Shown: in pieces, positions 38,079-51,864 of the stretch
Position numbering within the stretch: the stretch's first letter is position 1
Layout: every line of letters begins with the position of its first letter
Assembly (NCBI GenBank): GCA_963965975.1
Contig: OZ014411.1
Span: 7,301,001 to 7,365,000, forward strand
DNA length: 64,000 nucleotides
Source of the DNA: Xestospongia bergquistia
Lineage: Eukaryota > Porifera > Demospongiae > Haplosclerida > Petrosiidae
Reading direction: 5' to 3'
Notes under the pieces: generated by a model
Databases searched by the model: none
What the model was told of the DNA's origin: nothing
Seen by the model: only the letters and a program-made list of their open reading frames with translations
Position numbers and translations under genes: made by a program

Positions 38079-38879
<801 letters not shown>

Positions 38880-39624
38880 TGATCTTTTCTGTATTAATAA
38901 AGTATATATCTATTGTCATTATGTTAAGTATATTTAATTATCAATACATGTAGTAATAGGTTTATTACTCACACACATATTTTCATAATTAACTTAATAC
39001 TTAATTAAACAGACTTATTTATTTTTACATATTTTAAGGTACTTTTCTAACTTACATCTAGAAATATCAGGCTTGCCCACATGCATGGCCAAAAGTTTCT
39101 ATATACCAAGTTTTAATTTATGATTAAGCTTAACCAATATTTACTATCTATCACTCCATCACTATATTTGCTAAATGTAAACTCATATTGATGCATACAA
39201 TTGATGTTACTTGCATATGTTAATTAGTGTCTTTCTGTGTATGTGTAGAAAAACTATTACTTTAAGGAAAAGATAAACAAAACATTCTCTCATTGTTTTA
39301 AACTTATTACTAAAGGTATAGAATGTTCTTTAACATGCATGTATTGGAATTTAATGTATTAACACTTTGATCAAAAGTAAATATTGTTTATTCAGATGGT
39401 TTAGAATGTTCTTTAACATACATGTATTGAAATATTAATACTTTGATCAAAGTAAATACCGTTGATCATGTTGGTTTATTTTGAAAGTTTATGTAAGTCA
39501 ATAATTACATCAGTTATTTTATAAGGTGTACAAATTACATATCTAAAGGAATATTGAATATTGCTGTATACGTATTTTATGCTGATGGGTGTGGATTCTT
39601 TCAGTTGTATGGCTTTTACTAAAG

Positions 39625-42600
39625 ATGGTTTTGAAGAAGCACCACGCATACAGTTCCTTCATGTACATGATACTTTGTGTCATGTATTGTAGTACTGCTA
39701 CTGGTCAAGGATCTATAGTGGCTACTATAGCCAACCTGACTTCTGAAATAGCATCTACCTCTTCAAGAAAAATCACAGGTAAGATAATTCTCATTACGTA
39801 TTTATCTTCTATTGAGTATTGATGACATTTTAGATTAAGTGTTTTGCTTTGTTGTTACAATTGTCAACATTATTTTAATGATATTTTTTATGCGTTGGGT
39901 TTTCTTTTCCAGTTTCATCATTATTCTTATATTGGTAATTACTACATATACATAAAACCTTTTTTTCTGTTATATACACAGATTGCAGTAAACTACTGAT
40001 TGATTTAAGCAATGATACATTTTACAGGTACATGAAGCAATATAATGTAATTGCATAAGTCAGTTATAAACTACTGGTATGTAATTTTGATGACATATTA
40101 ATACAACAAACTTACATTAAGCTACTAATGTTTATGGGATTCTATAATTATAATTATTAACATGCAACAATATCACTTAATATATCAGCTAGCTTGCATG
40201 TAATTACATGGAATATGCAGCTTATAATTAAAATTAACAAAACTATTAGTAACAATTATGTGCCATCTTGAATAATTATGATGCTAGATTATACTAAGTT
40301 TCATTCTGTATATGAAAATAATAAATTCATATGCATAATAATTAAGATCGTACATACATTAGTAAATATTTTTGATTTTAAACATTGATAAACATTTTTA
40401 TATCTGGTGTTTATAATATCATTCATCTTATCAGTCATATGATATATACAAGAACATAATGAACACACTGTATATTTCATTATGTCACTTGATTGGTTGA
40501 TTTAACCAATTATAGTAATGCAGGTAGTGAGTATGTAGCAATTTATTAATTTGATGCAAACAGAAAGTAAACATTATGTTGCTTTCATTCTAACATACTA
40601 TAAGATTGACTAAACAGTCAATCTCATAGTATGTCAAGAATGTTTAAGTGTGATTATATACAAGCATAGGGGTAGGAAGGGGGGGTAAGCCCCCCTGATT
40701 TGCACTCAAGACTATGTACACAATAACCTCTTGACTGAAGTGGTTATTATGTTAATTTGTGCACATTAACAATCAATCACCACATTATTGTGTGATCATG
40801 TTACCTTCTGTAAAATTAATTGCTATAACAAAAGTATTAATAGAATGGAACACACTTTTTCAACCTTACGCTGACTAAAAATTACCTAGAAGTACTATGT
40901 TCCAAGAACAACTTGTTGTGTCATGTTGTTACATACACATAAGGACCGTACTGATAACATAAACTTAATAGAAATAGCTAAAGTTTGTTTCCTTTAACAA
41001 CAGACGAATTTTATTTTTGGTGTTTAATAATATAACGCAAGTAAATATAAGGTCAGCCCCCCCAACGTCAACTTCATTCCTACCTCTCTGTATACAAGTG
41101 TATTACAACTAGTGTATACAACTATAGTTTTGTATAGAAACAACATAGAATACCGAAACAACAACAAACATTTATTTAATTAAGCTAAACAATAACATTT
41201 TTGTTTGCAGATTCTGTTTATGTTCTTGAAGCAATAATGTTGATGTATATGTATTGTATATATGCATTGTTAAACTAATAATAAGTAGTTCACTTAGCCA
41301 TTATATAGTTATACAGGTTTATTACATAATTTATTTTTGATGTAATAGTAAACATAATAGTGATGTTTGTACTTTGTGGTTGACTATTTTTGTCGCTAAT
41401 AGTTAGAACTAATAATAGTTTATTATTATTGTTGGACAAAAAATGCTAGGCCAAGGTTGTATATATATATATATATGAATGCAGCCATACAGATGACATT
41501 CATCAATCAGTTAAAATGGTTCAACAGTAATTTAATGTAAACTGTCATCATAATAACCTTAACATTAATCTTTTTTAACCTTTTCTCAGATTACTATATC
41601 GGCAGTTTAGATTATGTTACTGTTATCATTTAGCCCCTGGTCATTGACATGTCATTTGGTTTCATGCATCCTTTCAAAATGTGACCTGATTTGTAATAAG
41701 GGATCACTTCCGTAAAAAAGCTTTTGTGACCTGATATGTGAAAAGGGACCACTGTTAAAACATCTCAAAAACAGTTTTGTATAGATACAGTTACCATGAA
41801 TTTTTGCACATATATAGCAGCTGTATGTATAAAAAGCTGTTTTTAAGATGTTTTTATAGTGCTCCCTTTTCACAAATCCAGTCAGAAATGTTTTGCCTGA
41901 ATTGATCCCTAATTACAAATTTACTGATATAACCAACATATGGTTATACAGGTTGAATGTAATAAAATCATTTTATGTAAAAAAGCAAACTTTCTATAAT
42001 GTTTTGATTACTAATGCACCAAGGAATTGATTGTTTACTTATAGCTAAAAGTTTAAAATTATATTTCTATTTTTAGACATAAAAAGCAGGATTGATACTA
42101 TATTATAGTACATGTATAATACATTTTGTGTATTATGTAATATTTCTAAATCAATCTGATTTATGATTGTTTACTGTACCCTTCGCTCTTTACAAAAATT
42201 CATACACCATCACTCTAGAGACTGTACTTCCAATGTTATACCTTATAACATTACCAATAACTCTTTTGTTATAATACAATTTAACTGGGATGATCCTGCT
42301 GATCAAGATGTGCGATGCTACTGTGCATTAGCATTAATAAATATGACAATATCTTCTGACATATGGTCATCTTCTCTCTGTCAAGAAACAAACACATCAA
42401 CTATTTATTGTGAAGATATATGTACAAATTATCAGCCTATGTGTGAAATTTCAAGTGTTGATCAATGTAATTCAGACAATAAGAGATGCCTGATTTATGG
42501 ACATAAACCATACATGCTCCAAAAGAATATACCACAAATATTTGTTGTCACTCAAGGTATAGCATGTGATGTTATTAAGGAACATGCTTTGGAGATATGT

Positions 42601-45491
42601 AGAATATTGGTTACAACACCTACTGAAGATGGAGGTAAGTAGACTGCATGATATTATTTTCCCTACTAATTGGAGGATGTATTTAGAGGTTATGATATCA
42701 GCATATTTATAAATATCCATGCAATTAGAACAATTTGTATAATATCTTATAGTCAATTCATTATAAATACTGATAACAATTAAAATACCTGTAACTCTGA
42801 TTTAATGTATACAATATGACTTTAATTTAGGTAATACTAACAACAAAGTATCTGTTATTATTACTTCATTGTTATTTGGAAGTTTGTTTATACTGGTCTT
42901 TTGCATATGTTTTTGCTGCCTGTGCTTCATTATTAGAAACAAATTTAAAGGGTATGTTATATAAGTTGTCATAATACTGTAACATGAATGTAGCTGAGGA
43001 TACAGTTCATTATTTTAATGTCATTGATCATATGTGACCTGATTTGCAATAAGGGACCACTTCTGTCAAAACATTTTTTTACATGGTTTGTAAAGAGGAA
43101 CCACTCACTGTTAAAACATAGTTACCATAAATAGTTGTGTATATATGTATATAGTAACTGTATGTATACAAAACTTATTTGGAGGCGTTTTAACAGTATC
43201 ACAAATCATGTGACAAATGTTTTGACAGAAGTGGTCCCTTATTGCAAAACAGGTCACATATATTTTATTACAAGTTAACTAAAATATTAAGTGTTATTGT
43301 TCTCCAAAGTTTTCATAATACTGCATTAGCCTAAATATAGAAATGGGATGTAGTTAACTACTAATAAAATAATAATACTTATAATAATTCATAGTTTCTT
43401 ATTGTGCTGTACCTTATACTACCTATTTGAGTATAACAAATTAAAAGTACTCTAACAGTAAAAGAAACTACTGACTAGATATCTTTCATGCTAATTCAAA
43501 GTTGTCATGTTACATATTGTTAATAATTATACATAATATCAAATATGTATACAGACTGGAATATGCATTATAGAATTATTAACCATAAAAAGTCTTTCTT
43601 TAATTACAGGAAAAAAAGAGGAGTCAACTTGGAAGCCACTTCTAGTAAGATACCAAAAATTGATCATCCATCAGCTTTATGTGAATAAATTTTTCAGAAA
43701 ATATTGCTGACAGTACAACTCATTTGCATCAGTTTACATCACCATATAATTATAATTACAATGAATACATTGTACAGTACAAGAAAAAGTTTGCAGATGT
43801 CCTTGTCACTTCCTCAGACTTTGAAATCACAGAAGAATTAGGAGAAGGTATATTTGATCAGATTTTCTAATAGACAATCTCATTTATTATTAGGTGCTTT
43901 TGGTGTAGTCTTTAAAGGCAAATTGATAGAGTCAAGTACAAAAACTGACATTGCTATAAAGACCTTAAAAAGTTAACTTCTATTTTTATTAATTGTTCAT
44001 CTTTAATAGTATCTTCAATATTTAGATAGACCAACATTTGAAGAAGTAGAGCAGTTTATCTCAGAGGCTGTTGTGATGTTAGGATTCGATCATCCTAATG
44101 TTATGAATTTGTTAGGAGTATGCTTTGATATTGAAGATGAACTACCTGTTATTATATTACCATATATGGCTAATGGAGATCTCAAGTCTTTTCTGATATC
44201 TAAAAAAAGAGATAATGACCCAAATATACTACCAGAGGTACATTAATTGATATTTCCGATAATATCATGTTCTTAATTCTTTGCAGAGCATTGAATTAAA
44301 AACTTTACTTCAGATGTGTATTGACATTTCTAATGGTATGACCTATTTAGCTGAAATACAATTTGTACATAGAGATTTGGCAGCAAGGAATTGCATGTAT
44401 GCAACTTGTTACATTGATGATTTATGCTATTTAGTAAATTATCAATTATATAGGGTTGATGAAACATTGTTAGTGAAAGTGGCAGACTTTGGGCTGTCAA
44501 GAGACATTTATAATCAAGGATATTACCGACTAGAACGGAAAACTAGGCTGCCAGTTAAATGGCTACCACCTGAGAGTCTTTATGACAACATCTATAATGA
44601 GAAAAGTGATGTTGTGAGTAGCATACATGTAAATTAAGTCCATCATTGTGTTATAACTTTGATTTATCCAGTGGTCATTTGGAGTTGTGTGTTGGGAGAT
44701 CTTTAGTCTGGGTAGAACTCCCTATGCTGGTGTTGATAATGCTGATATTCCAGATTATATTTCAGCTGGAAATAGACTCAAACAACCAATGTTGTGCCCT
44801 ATGGAAGTGTAAGTACTAAGGACCATAGGATAAAATTGTTAACTATAACATATACAATAATTGCAGTATGTAAGTTAACAGACTTTTTACATAAAAGTAT
44901 ACATACATACACCATTTTACATTTAGAAAGCACAGTACACAGTCTTAAGTTACATGTATAGATCAGGAGTCACTTATAATATCAATTGTTCTCATAAATA
45001 ATTAATTGTGTCTCCACATTAACATATATATAATATTCTTGCAAATTTTGTATGAAATATAAACATGGCAATGCAATGTTTTAAGATTTGTATATTGATA
45101 TAATATTAAAATTGTTATTCCATCATGTCAATATGTGGTCAATGCATGATTATGTAGCTACTATATATTAAGAAGCTCATATATACTACCATTCCTATTC
45201 TAGTCTTTTTTAAATGATTGTACCATCTCTACATTCAATTAATTTTACAGCTAGCAGGTGATAACTTTCTTGGTATATATTTTATCATGTTATAGTTACT
45301 CTCTGATGTGCCAGTGTTGGAACGACAAACCTCGTGAAAGACCATCTTTCTCAGTTCTTGGAAACAATTTGAGTGCACTCAACTCTCAAGAGAAACTACT
45401 AGAAGACTTTAAGATTAATGAAGACAGACCATACTTTGTATTGGAGCCCATGATAACTACCACACAAAATGAAACCACACCATCTATTTAA
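39625..45491 (+). CDS. Receptor tyrosine kinase, divergent copy E, twelve exons
   Basis: Exons 39625-39778, 39982-40027, 42219-42634, 42831-42951, 43610-43644, 43698-43847, 43894-43971, 44026-44237, 44287-44396, 44454-44613, 44672-44808 and 45296-45491 join in phase to 604 residues. Intron phases equal those of B to D, so it is the same gene family, but the ectodomain and tail have diverged (DCTSNVIPYNIT..., C-terminus EPMITTTQNETTPSI). Signal peptide in exon 1; membrane helix SVIITSLLFGSLFILVFCIC; kinase with GEGAFGVVFKG, IAIKT lysine, VHRDLAARN, ADFGLSRD, NQGYYRL, KWLPPES and RERPSF. All catalytic residues are present. Introns are longer than in B to D and hold MITEs (introns 2 and 4). The TAGGCGTGG box was not found upstream. 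Confidence 0.92.
40586..40642. repeat. Hairpin with 26-base arms in intron 2 of receptor E
   Basis: CATTCTAACATACTATAAGA and following bases are the inverse of 40616-40642, with a 4-base loop and few mismatches. Probably a foldback transposon remnant. Confidence 0.7.
40660..41095. mobile_element. Possible TIR element in intron 2 of receptor E
   Basis: TATACAAGCATAGGGGTAGG on the left and CCTACCTCTCTGTATA on the right form an imperfect inverted repeat. Both ends also carry a C/G-run (GGGGGGGTAAGCCCCCC and CAGCCCCCCCAACG). No frame inside. Confidence 0.4.
41681..41921. mobile_element. MITE copy in intron 2 of receptor E
   Basis: Same family as 43031-43260: GTGACCTGATTTGTAATAAG at the left and the inverse GATCCCTAATTACAAAT at the right, about 240 bases, foldback throughout. 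Confidence 0.65.
43031..43260. mobile_element. MITE with long inverted ends in intron 4 of receptor E
   Basis: TATGTGACCTGATTTGCAAT through AAAACATT is matched at the right end by its inverse (ATTGCAAAACAGGTCACATA). The arms are about 45 bases in a 230-base element. Third copy at 10853-11310. Confidence 0.8.
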
Positions 45492-46962
45492 CTACTTTAG
45501 TCAAACTGTGAAAAATATAAACTTTATTTATATCTCAGTCTGTATCTCATGATGGGACAACTTTGTTGTGTTAAATTTTTTTACTGTCATCATTATTAAA
45601 ACTCAATGCAATTTTGATTAATTAATTTTATTATACTTCATCCTTTAATGCATACATGTTGACTTTAATATAGTGAATATAAGTTATTTAGGATTTATGT
45701 GAACGGTTTTTGCATGACTAGATCAAATTAGTCCTTACACTTACTAAGAGCCTTGATATGCTATATATAAAATGAGTTTGTATTTATATACAAGCATGCA
45801 GTAGTTGGACTACAGACCGGAAGGTATGTTTAATTATTAATATTTTGTCTTGTGTTTATTCAGTTATATACTTGACAAGTTAATAGTATCATATGGCCAT
45901 TTAGGTAGCTAAAGAAATACATGAAGTTTGAGTGGAAGGCAAAGCTATTTAGTAGTGCTGTGTAAGTTATTATTGAATTTACAGTTTTTGCCACCTTTTT
46001 TCATTTACTATATTGCTACATTCCTATATTATAGATTTGTCTGTCCATGCATGTCTTTAATTTGTGATCATGGTTGACTAACTTCATCGGATCAGTGACT
46101 CATAATATAGCTAACTTTGTGATCTTGTTAGAATTCGAACTTAAAAGGAAATTTTTCAATAATATATAGTATATTATATTGGAACTCCCTCCGCAACTTA
46201 TAAATGCGTGTGCCCGTCTGACCAGTATGGGATGTCAACGTCATTTATATCAAAATTGGAAAATTATGATGATATATTAAATAAGTCACTATTTATTAAA
46301 TAACTCTTAATTTTTTCTTTTTTATTTAATAAATTATGTATTATTTAATAAATCAATCATTAACTAAGTTAACAAATAATGAGCATTTAAAAGTAAATGA
46401 TAACTTGTTAACTGTACCATTGAATGTGTTCAATTTTGTTACAAATGGCACACCATAGGCCAGAGTTTCAAAAAAATTTATTTGCCCTTCTGTTTGTTTG
46501 ATACTGGTGAGAACTACTCAGTAAAGTCAGACAAACACAGTTGCTGCCAGTTCACAAGGAATGAATTGGAACTGAACTTCCTGTCTATTATCGATGTAGC
46601 TCAATTACATGTACTATTCCAAAACTAAATGCAATAATTTGATAACTACATTTGACAATTCTGTAATAGTGAGTGTGACACTAAATAGTATAGTTGTCTG
46701 CTTATGTCAGAATATTTGTTTAATTGCGTTAATTTTGTATTACTAATGTAAAATATCATTATCTCTTTTTTCTGTTATAACAAATAAAAATCTTATCAAA
46801 ACACTCTTATTCATTATCATTTGTTCCTTTCATCAAACTTTATAACAATTCCTTTAGATCCTCCAAACAAACACAAGACAATCAATTCACAACATGCTTG
46901 CCTGACAGAATCCAATAAAAACTTAGAAGGGCTGAAAAACTTACACGTGGCAGACACATTTA
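45492..46962. other. Intergenic region between receptor E and the serine/threonine kinase
   Basis: No gene recognised. AATAAA occurs at about 46785. AT-rich throughout. Confidence 0.5.
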
Positions 46963-46972
46963 CCCACGCCTA
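46963..46972 (-). promoter_or_regulatory. TAGGCGTGGG box (inverted) before the serine/threonine kinase
   Basis: CCCACGCCTA, the reverse complement of TAGGCGTGGG, lies 38 bp before the ATG at 47011. Confidence 0.5.
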
Positions 46973-47010
46973 CTAATTATGATTTTTGCCACAGGGGTTC
47001 CCCCTTAAAG

Positions 47011-50000
47011 ATGGACCTCGAGGAGCACGTTGTAGGAGGACGGTATGTCGTGAAAAGAAGACTTCAGAGCGGCTATTTTGGTGTGACATGGCTAGCTAGA
47101 GACAGACATATTGGCATAGATATTTGTTTAAAGGTACAGTAACACATGTAGCACAACTATAGAAGCGTCTGATAACTGTATGTGACAGAGTTGTCAAGTT
47201 CCTATTATCTATAGGAGCATAGATAGTACTACTATTGCTACTACTTGCTACTATCTATGATAGGAGCAATAGTGTGACAAAACCACAGAATATAGTGTAA
47301 TAGTTTACCTGCTCAGTATATTTATGACAACATGAGAGGGACATTATTTTTGTATTTCAGATTTTGTATGCAAGTCAGTTCTATATGACATTAGACTACA
47401 TCTAATTACTGAATTAGTTACGAGGCAATGTAAGTAGCTAATATGTCTGTTTATAACCCCTCTCTTCTATCTATGATGGCAATAAGTCTATTGTTTAATT
47501 ACAATAGTATAGTGTAGTATATTGACCTGTAGCAGGATGAGTCAACTCAGTACATGTATAATGATAAAAATACTGTGATTCTTAAACAGTAAAACTGACT
47601 GTTCCCATATAAATTACTTATAGCTTGTAGTTTTTAACAATTGTAAGACTCCCTTACGAATAAATCAATTTAGTACTTTTTCTTTACTGAACAGACATTT
47701 TTTTCTGAGAGTCCCTCTCAACGGAAGGAGTTGGTAATTCTCAAAAAACTTTGTGAAGGCCATTTTGAACATGACTATTTATGTAAAGTGTTCGATGTTA
47801 GTATTGATAGAGTACCAGTTGTCAGCCCCTCAGGTAAGCCACACCCACTAACAATGATGCATGCATAAAAAGTCCACTTATAAATATTGTTATGGCGGAT
47901 ATGTGCTTTCGTTTAATTTTTAAAAATATATGAAGTTTTTATTAAGTTATAAATATTATAGTGTGTGTTGATAGACATTGAATTGAAATTTATAACAAAC
48001 CTTGACTAGGGGTAATAGAAGGTAACATAGAAGTTCCAAGATAAAAGCTTCACTGTTTAATTTGTACTATAATTATATTATATTTTACTGTTCAGTTCTC
48101 TCCTATAATATCTCTTACTAGGTCATATAGCTGGTAACATACAGTATGTAGTCTTTGAGTATTGCTGTGGATCAGATCTCTTCAATTTTCTATGTACTGG
48201 TCCTTGGGAGAAAGTAGGAAAGTATGCTTTCAACCATGTACCATTTACAGCATACATATTGCTCGTAAATGTTTGATGTGTAGTGTAGCATCCCATTAAG
48301 ATATCTTAGCTACATGTACATTATATACATGTACATGTAGAGGTGTTTAGATAAGTCATTGATGAAATCACATGTGCGTGACATGACTGTGTTGTAATTA
48401 TGTCATACAGTTGAATAACATTTGATTATTATGTGTGCATATGCTGATTATATGAGAAGTAAATTTCTATTTACATGTTCATCTAAGACAATGACGACTT
48501 TGGGCTAAACATTTTATTAACCAGACTTTGGTTACCTAGCAACTTTTGTTATATAATGTTTTTGTCATCTAATGAAGTTTCTTCCAGCATTAACTTTTAA
48601 GAATAAGCATATGCTGTATAGACATTTATACTTTAAAGGCCTTGTATATTACTTGACAACTGAAATATGCTGTAAACTCAACTTACCATACTACATATGT
48701 ATATAACTTAATACTTTAGGGTATCTAATTTCTCAGAACCAATTGCTCGTCATTATTTCAAACAAGTTGTTCTAGGAGTGATGTACCTCCATGAGAGAGG
48801 TGTGTATCATCGGTATGTGGATTATAGATACATTGTTGTTAACTACATTGTTTGTTAAGTTTAATGCACTTTGTAAATATATAAACTATAACTTTTAGTG
48901 TGTGAGCCTAGTCAATGATTCAATCACATGCGCGTCACATGACAGTCATGACTATGTATTGTAGTCTCATGACCTCATGATTAATGCATTCTATGAGACA
49001 ATAGGCTATTGTAATAAAATTTCAAATACATTAGTACCGTAAGGGTATAAATTTTCGTGGAGGATTTAATTTCGCTGTATTCGTGGGTTGTTGTTTTATC
49101 ACAAAATTTAACTTTTATTCCACCCACGCATAATCACGCAAAGGGATTCATGTTGGTCACTTCTTTCTCTTTTACACTGTCTGAAGTACTTCTCCGTCAA
49201 CTGCCTCCCAGGTTTTCTTGTATGTATGGTACCCTCTCACCATGGATTTATAGGAATAGGTAGCTGTATTTCGCAAAAATCATGCTTGTGATCACAACAC
49301 ATGCCTGATACCAAACCCCATTATTAATACTTCACACCCACTAAACACGAAATTTAATACCCACAAAATTTAAATAATAAAGCAAAATTTAAAAAACACG
49401 AAAATTTAAACCCTCGAAAATTTGTACCCTTACGGTATATTTTTGCATGTAGAGTTTTCATATAATATGAGTTACAAAACTCATATATTCATGTACACAT
49501 ATAACCAATAGTTTGTATAAATTGAATATATCAGGCTTCATATTAACTGCCTGTGTATTATATGTACATGTATCATCCATAAGGTTTCATTATAGGATGG
49601 TAGTGGCTTTTGTTATGTGGTATATTGGTACTGCCTGCTGATAACTAGTAATTGTCTTTACTTGTTTCCATAGCGATATTAAACCAGAGAACTGTGTATT
49701 AGATGATAACCTTAATTTAAAACTGACAGACTTTGGAACTAACAAAGTAAGCAATCTAACTACAATACAAGTACAACTACAAGTAGAGACATGTAGATGT
49801 CTAGCATGTAATCATAGTACATGTACAATACATGCATATGTACATGTGTGTGTAGTAGATGCTGTTTGTCAGTAACATAACACCAGTCTAGATACAGTTA
49901 GTTACTTTATACATTGTAATACTATGTAGTATCTCACATTGTTATTGTTTGTTATGCTGAGATGTACTACATATGGTATACAGTAGATTCCAAATTCAAC

Positions 50001-51792
50001 ATGGTGAATTGCTAATTATACATTTCATAATACCTTAGTTTTAGTTCATATTTTCATGTAGTGATCACATACTGTATATCTTGTAGTTTTTATCAGCTGA
50101 TCCTATGCAGTTATTAAGAACTAAAACACGTGGTGTAGGGACTGAGTCTTATAGAGCACCTGAAGTTAATTCTGGGCGTGGCTATGATCCTGCAGCAGCT
50201 GATGTTTGGAGTCTTGGAGTGATGTTATTTTTCTTTGTAAGTAACTTGACATATACCCTTTGTTTTGTTAATAATAATGGTTGTAATTATTGCTATAAAA
50301 AACAAAAGTAATTATGTGTTTTGTAATGATTATATGATAGTTTAGACCTCATTAAGTATTTTAGTAGTTTAAAAGTTGTTCTATTGTAGTAACTACCCCA
50401 TTGTGTACATTATATATATATATATAATGTATAGTACATGTACATTTACTATGCATTACAGCAAGTCATGATTCAATGACTGTAGAGACATGTTTTGACA
50501 GATATACATTTATTATCTCTATATATTGTATATTGTTTTTGTACTTCATTACACATTGTAATTCTATATTGATTTAGGTTGGTGTTGAGCAGATGTTCAA
50601 TAAAGTTCAATTTTTAGATGCTTACTCGAAACAAATATTAGCTCCACTTGGTATCTTCTTTCCTTTTCCTTTACATTGCTCTAAATTAGACTCCTACCTA
50701 AGAAGGTAAGACATTGTACATTTAATGTATTTTAATTTAGTCCACAATGTAATAGCAAAAGGAAACTTTTAAAAATGCCATGTCACATGTCAATCTAACA
50801 TATAGCCTACTTTTATAATATAATATATACTGTTGCTAATTAGTCAGTCAATCTTAATTATTTGTACCTATATATTGTTGTTATTAGCCCTGACATCTTT
50901 TATAAGTTTTTGTATAAGTGTACTATATTCTTTCCAATTTGAGTTTGAGTGGTTTCGCAGAATTTCAATAATAAAAATGTCGTTAAACTATTTTGGGTGT
51001 GGCCTTGCAATTTACACTTTGCTAGAAGTCTCATTAAAGCATTTTATTATTCTATGCTGCTGTTTCCTTGTTAATCTGTTATGTTATAAAAAAACATTTT
51101 TTTCCTTTTTTAAACATTTTTACTGTAGCTAGTGAACACTTGTGTGAGTTTGTTAATAATGTACAAAGTATATATGACATCATACCATAGTGGAATAAAA
51201 CAAAAACACTCTCCAGAATTTCTAGTTTAATTACTTTCCTAAACAGTTAGCACTTTTAGTTTTAGTTGCAGGATAAAATGAATGGTACAAGCTATTTCTC
51301 TCTAGCATCTTCCTAGCCTGAGATGTACTGAGTTATACTGAGTCAAGAGTCAGCTCAAATTGGACATTGTATAGTTCATGTGAATTTACTTAAATGAAGA
51401 AATTACTTATCATAATTTTTGTGTCATGTGACTCCCATTAATTAAACTAAAAAGTGATGCAACAAATTCTTAACAACATTAACTAATGGTGAACATAATA
51501 AGATATACTTTATATCATTATCGATTTTTCTTATTACAGGGATCATGAATTAAAAGCTCGTGGAGTTAATGGCAGCTTGAGGGGAAAGTCTCTAAATAAT
51601 GAACTCTTTTGGCAGGAGTGGGCAACTATTAGAGATTTCATATCCTCTGATCTGTTTGATCTGTTCAATAGGATATTTTTACTTGAACCAAGTCTAAGAA
51701 TTACAATTAGAGATATATTACGTCATTCATGGATGAATGTGACTGATGGTATGTCCCCAGAGATTGTTAAATCTGACATGGAAAGAAGGTAA
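47011..51792 (+). CDS. Serine/threonine protein kinase, eight exons
   Basis: Exons 47011-47133, 47695-47833, 48122-48221, 48720-48812, 49674-49746, 50087-50236, 50578-50705 and 51540-51788 join in phase to about 351 residues. It is almost only a kinase domain. The glycine loop is [13 protein letters not shown] (first Gly replaced by Ser), the ATP lysine ends exon 1 (DICLK), then [32 protein letters not shown] and [19 protein letters not shown] marks a serine/threonine kinase, loosely CAMK-like. The segment after subdomain IX is unusual ([12 protein letters not shown]). Exon 8 ends at either a stop (AGGTAA, 51790-51792) or a good donor (AG|GTAAGTAGG). A further exon could lie beyond the transposon block, but none was recognised. 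No other domain is seen, so the protein is probably cytosolic. Confidence 0.8.
49035..49437. mobile_element. 403-bp MITE in intron 4 of the serine/threonine kinase
   Basis: TACCGTAAGGGTATAAATTT at the left and the inverse AAATTTGTACCCTTACGGTA at the right, 20-23-bp terminal inverted repeats that start with TA. The interior has a frame without homology and several CCCACG(C/A) motifs. Tc1/mariner-type by its TA ends. Confidence 0.8.
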
Positions 51793-51864
51793 GTAGGTTA
51801 TATATACTGTATGTTCAAGGTACAGTATAGTACATATATGTGTTAATAAGAGGTTTATATATAG

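Noticed and set aside
49057-49263. 68-codon plus-strand frame in the kinase intron
   Set aside because: Lies wholly inside a MITE; no motif.
50833-51132. 99-codon hydrophobic frame
   Set aside because: Within intron 7 of the serine/threonine kinase; hydrophobicity reflects T-rich intron sequence.
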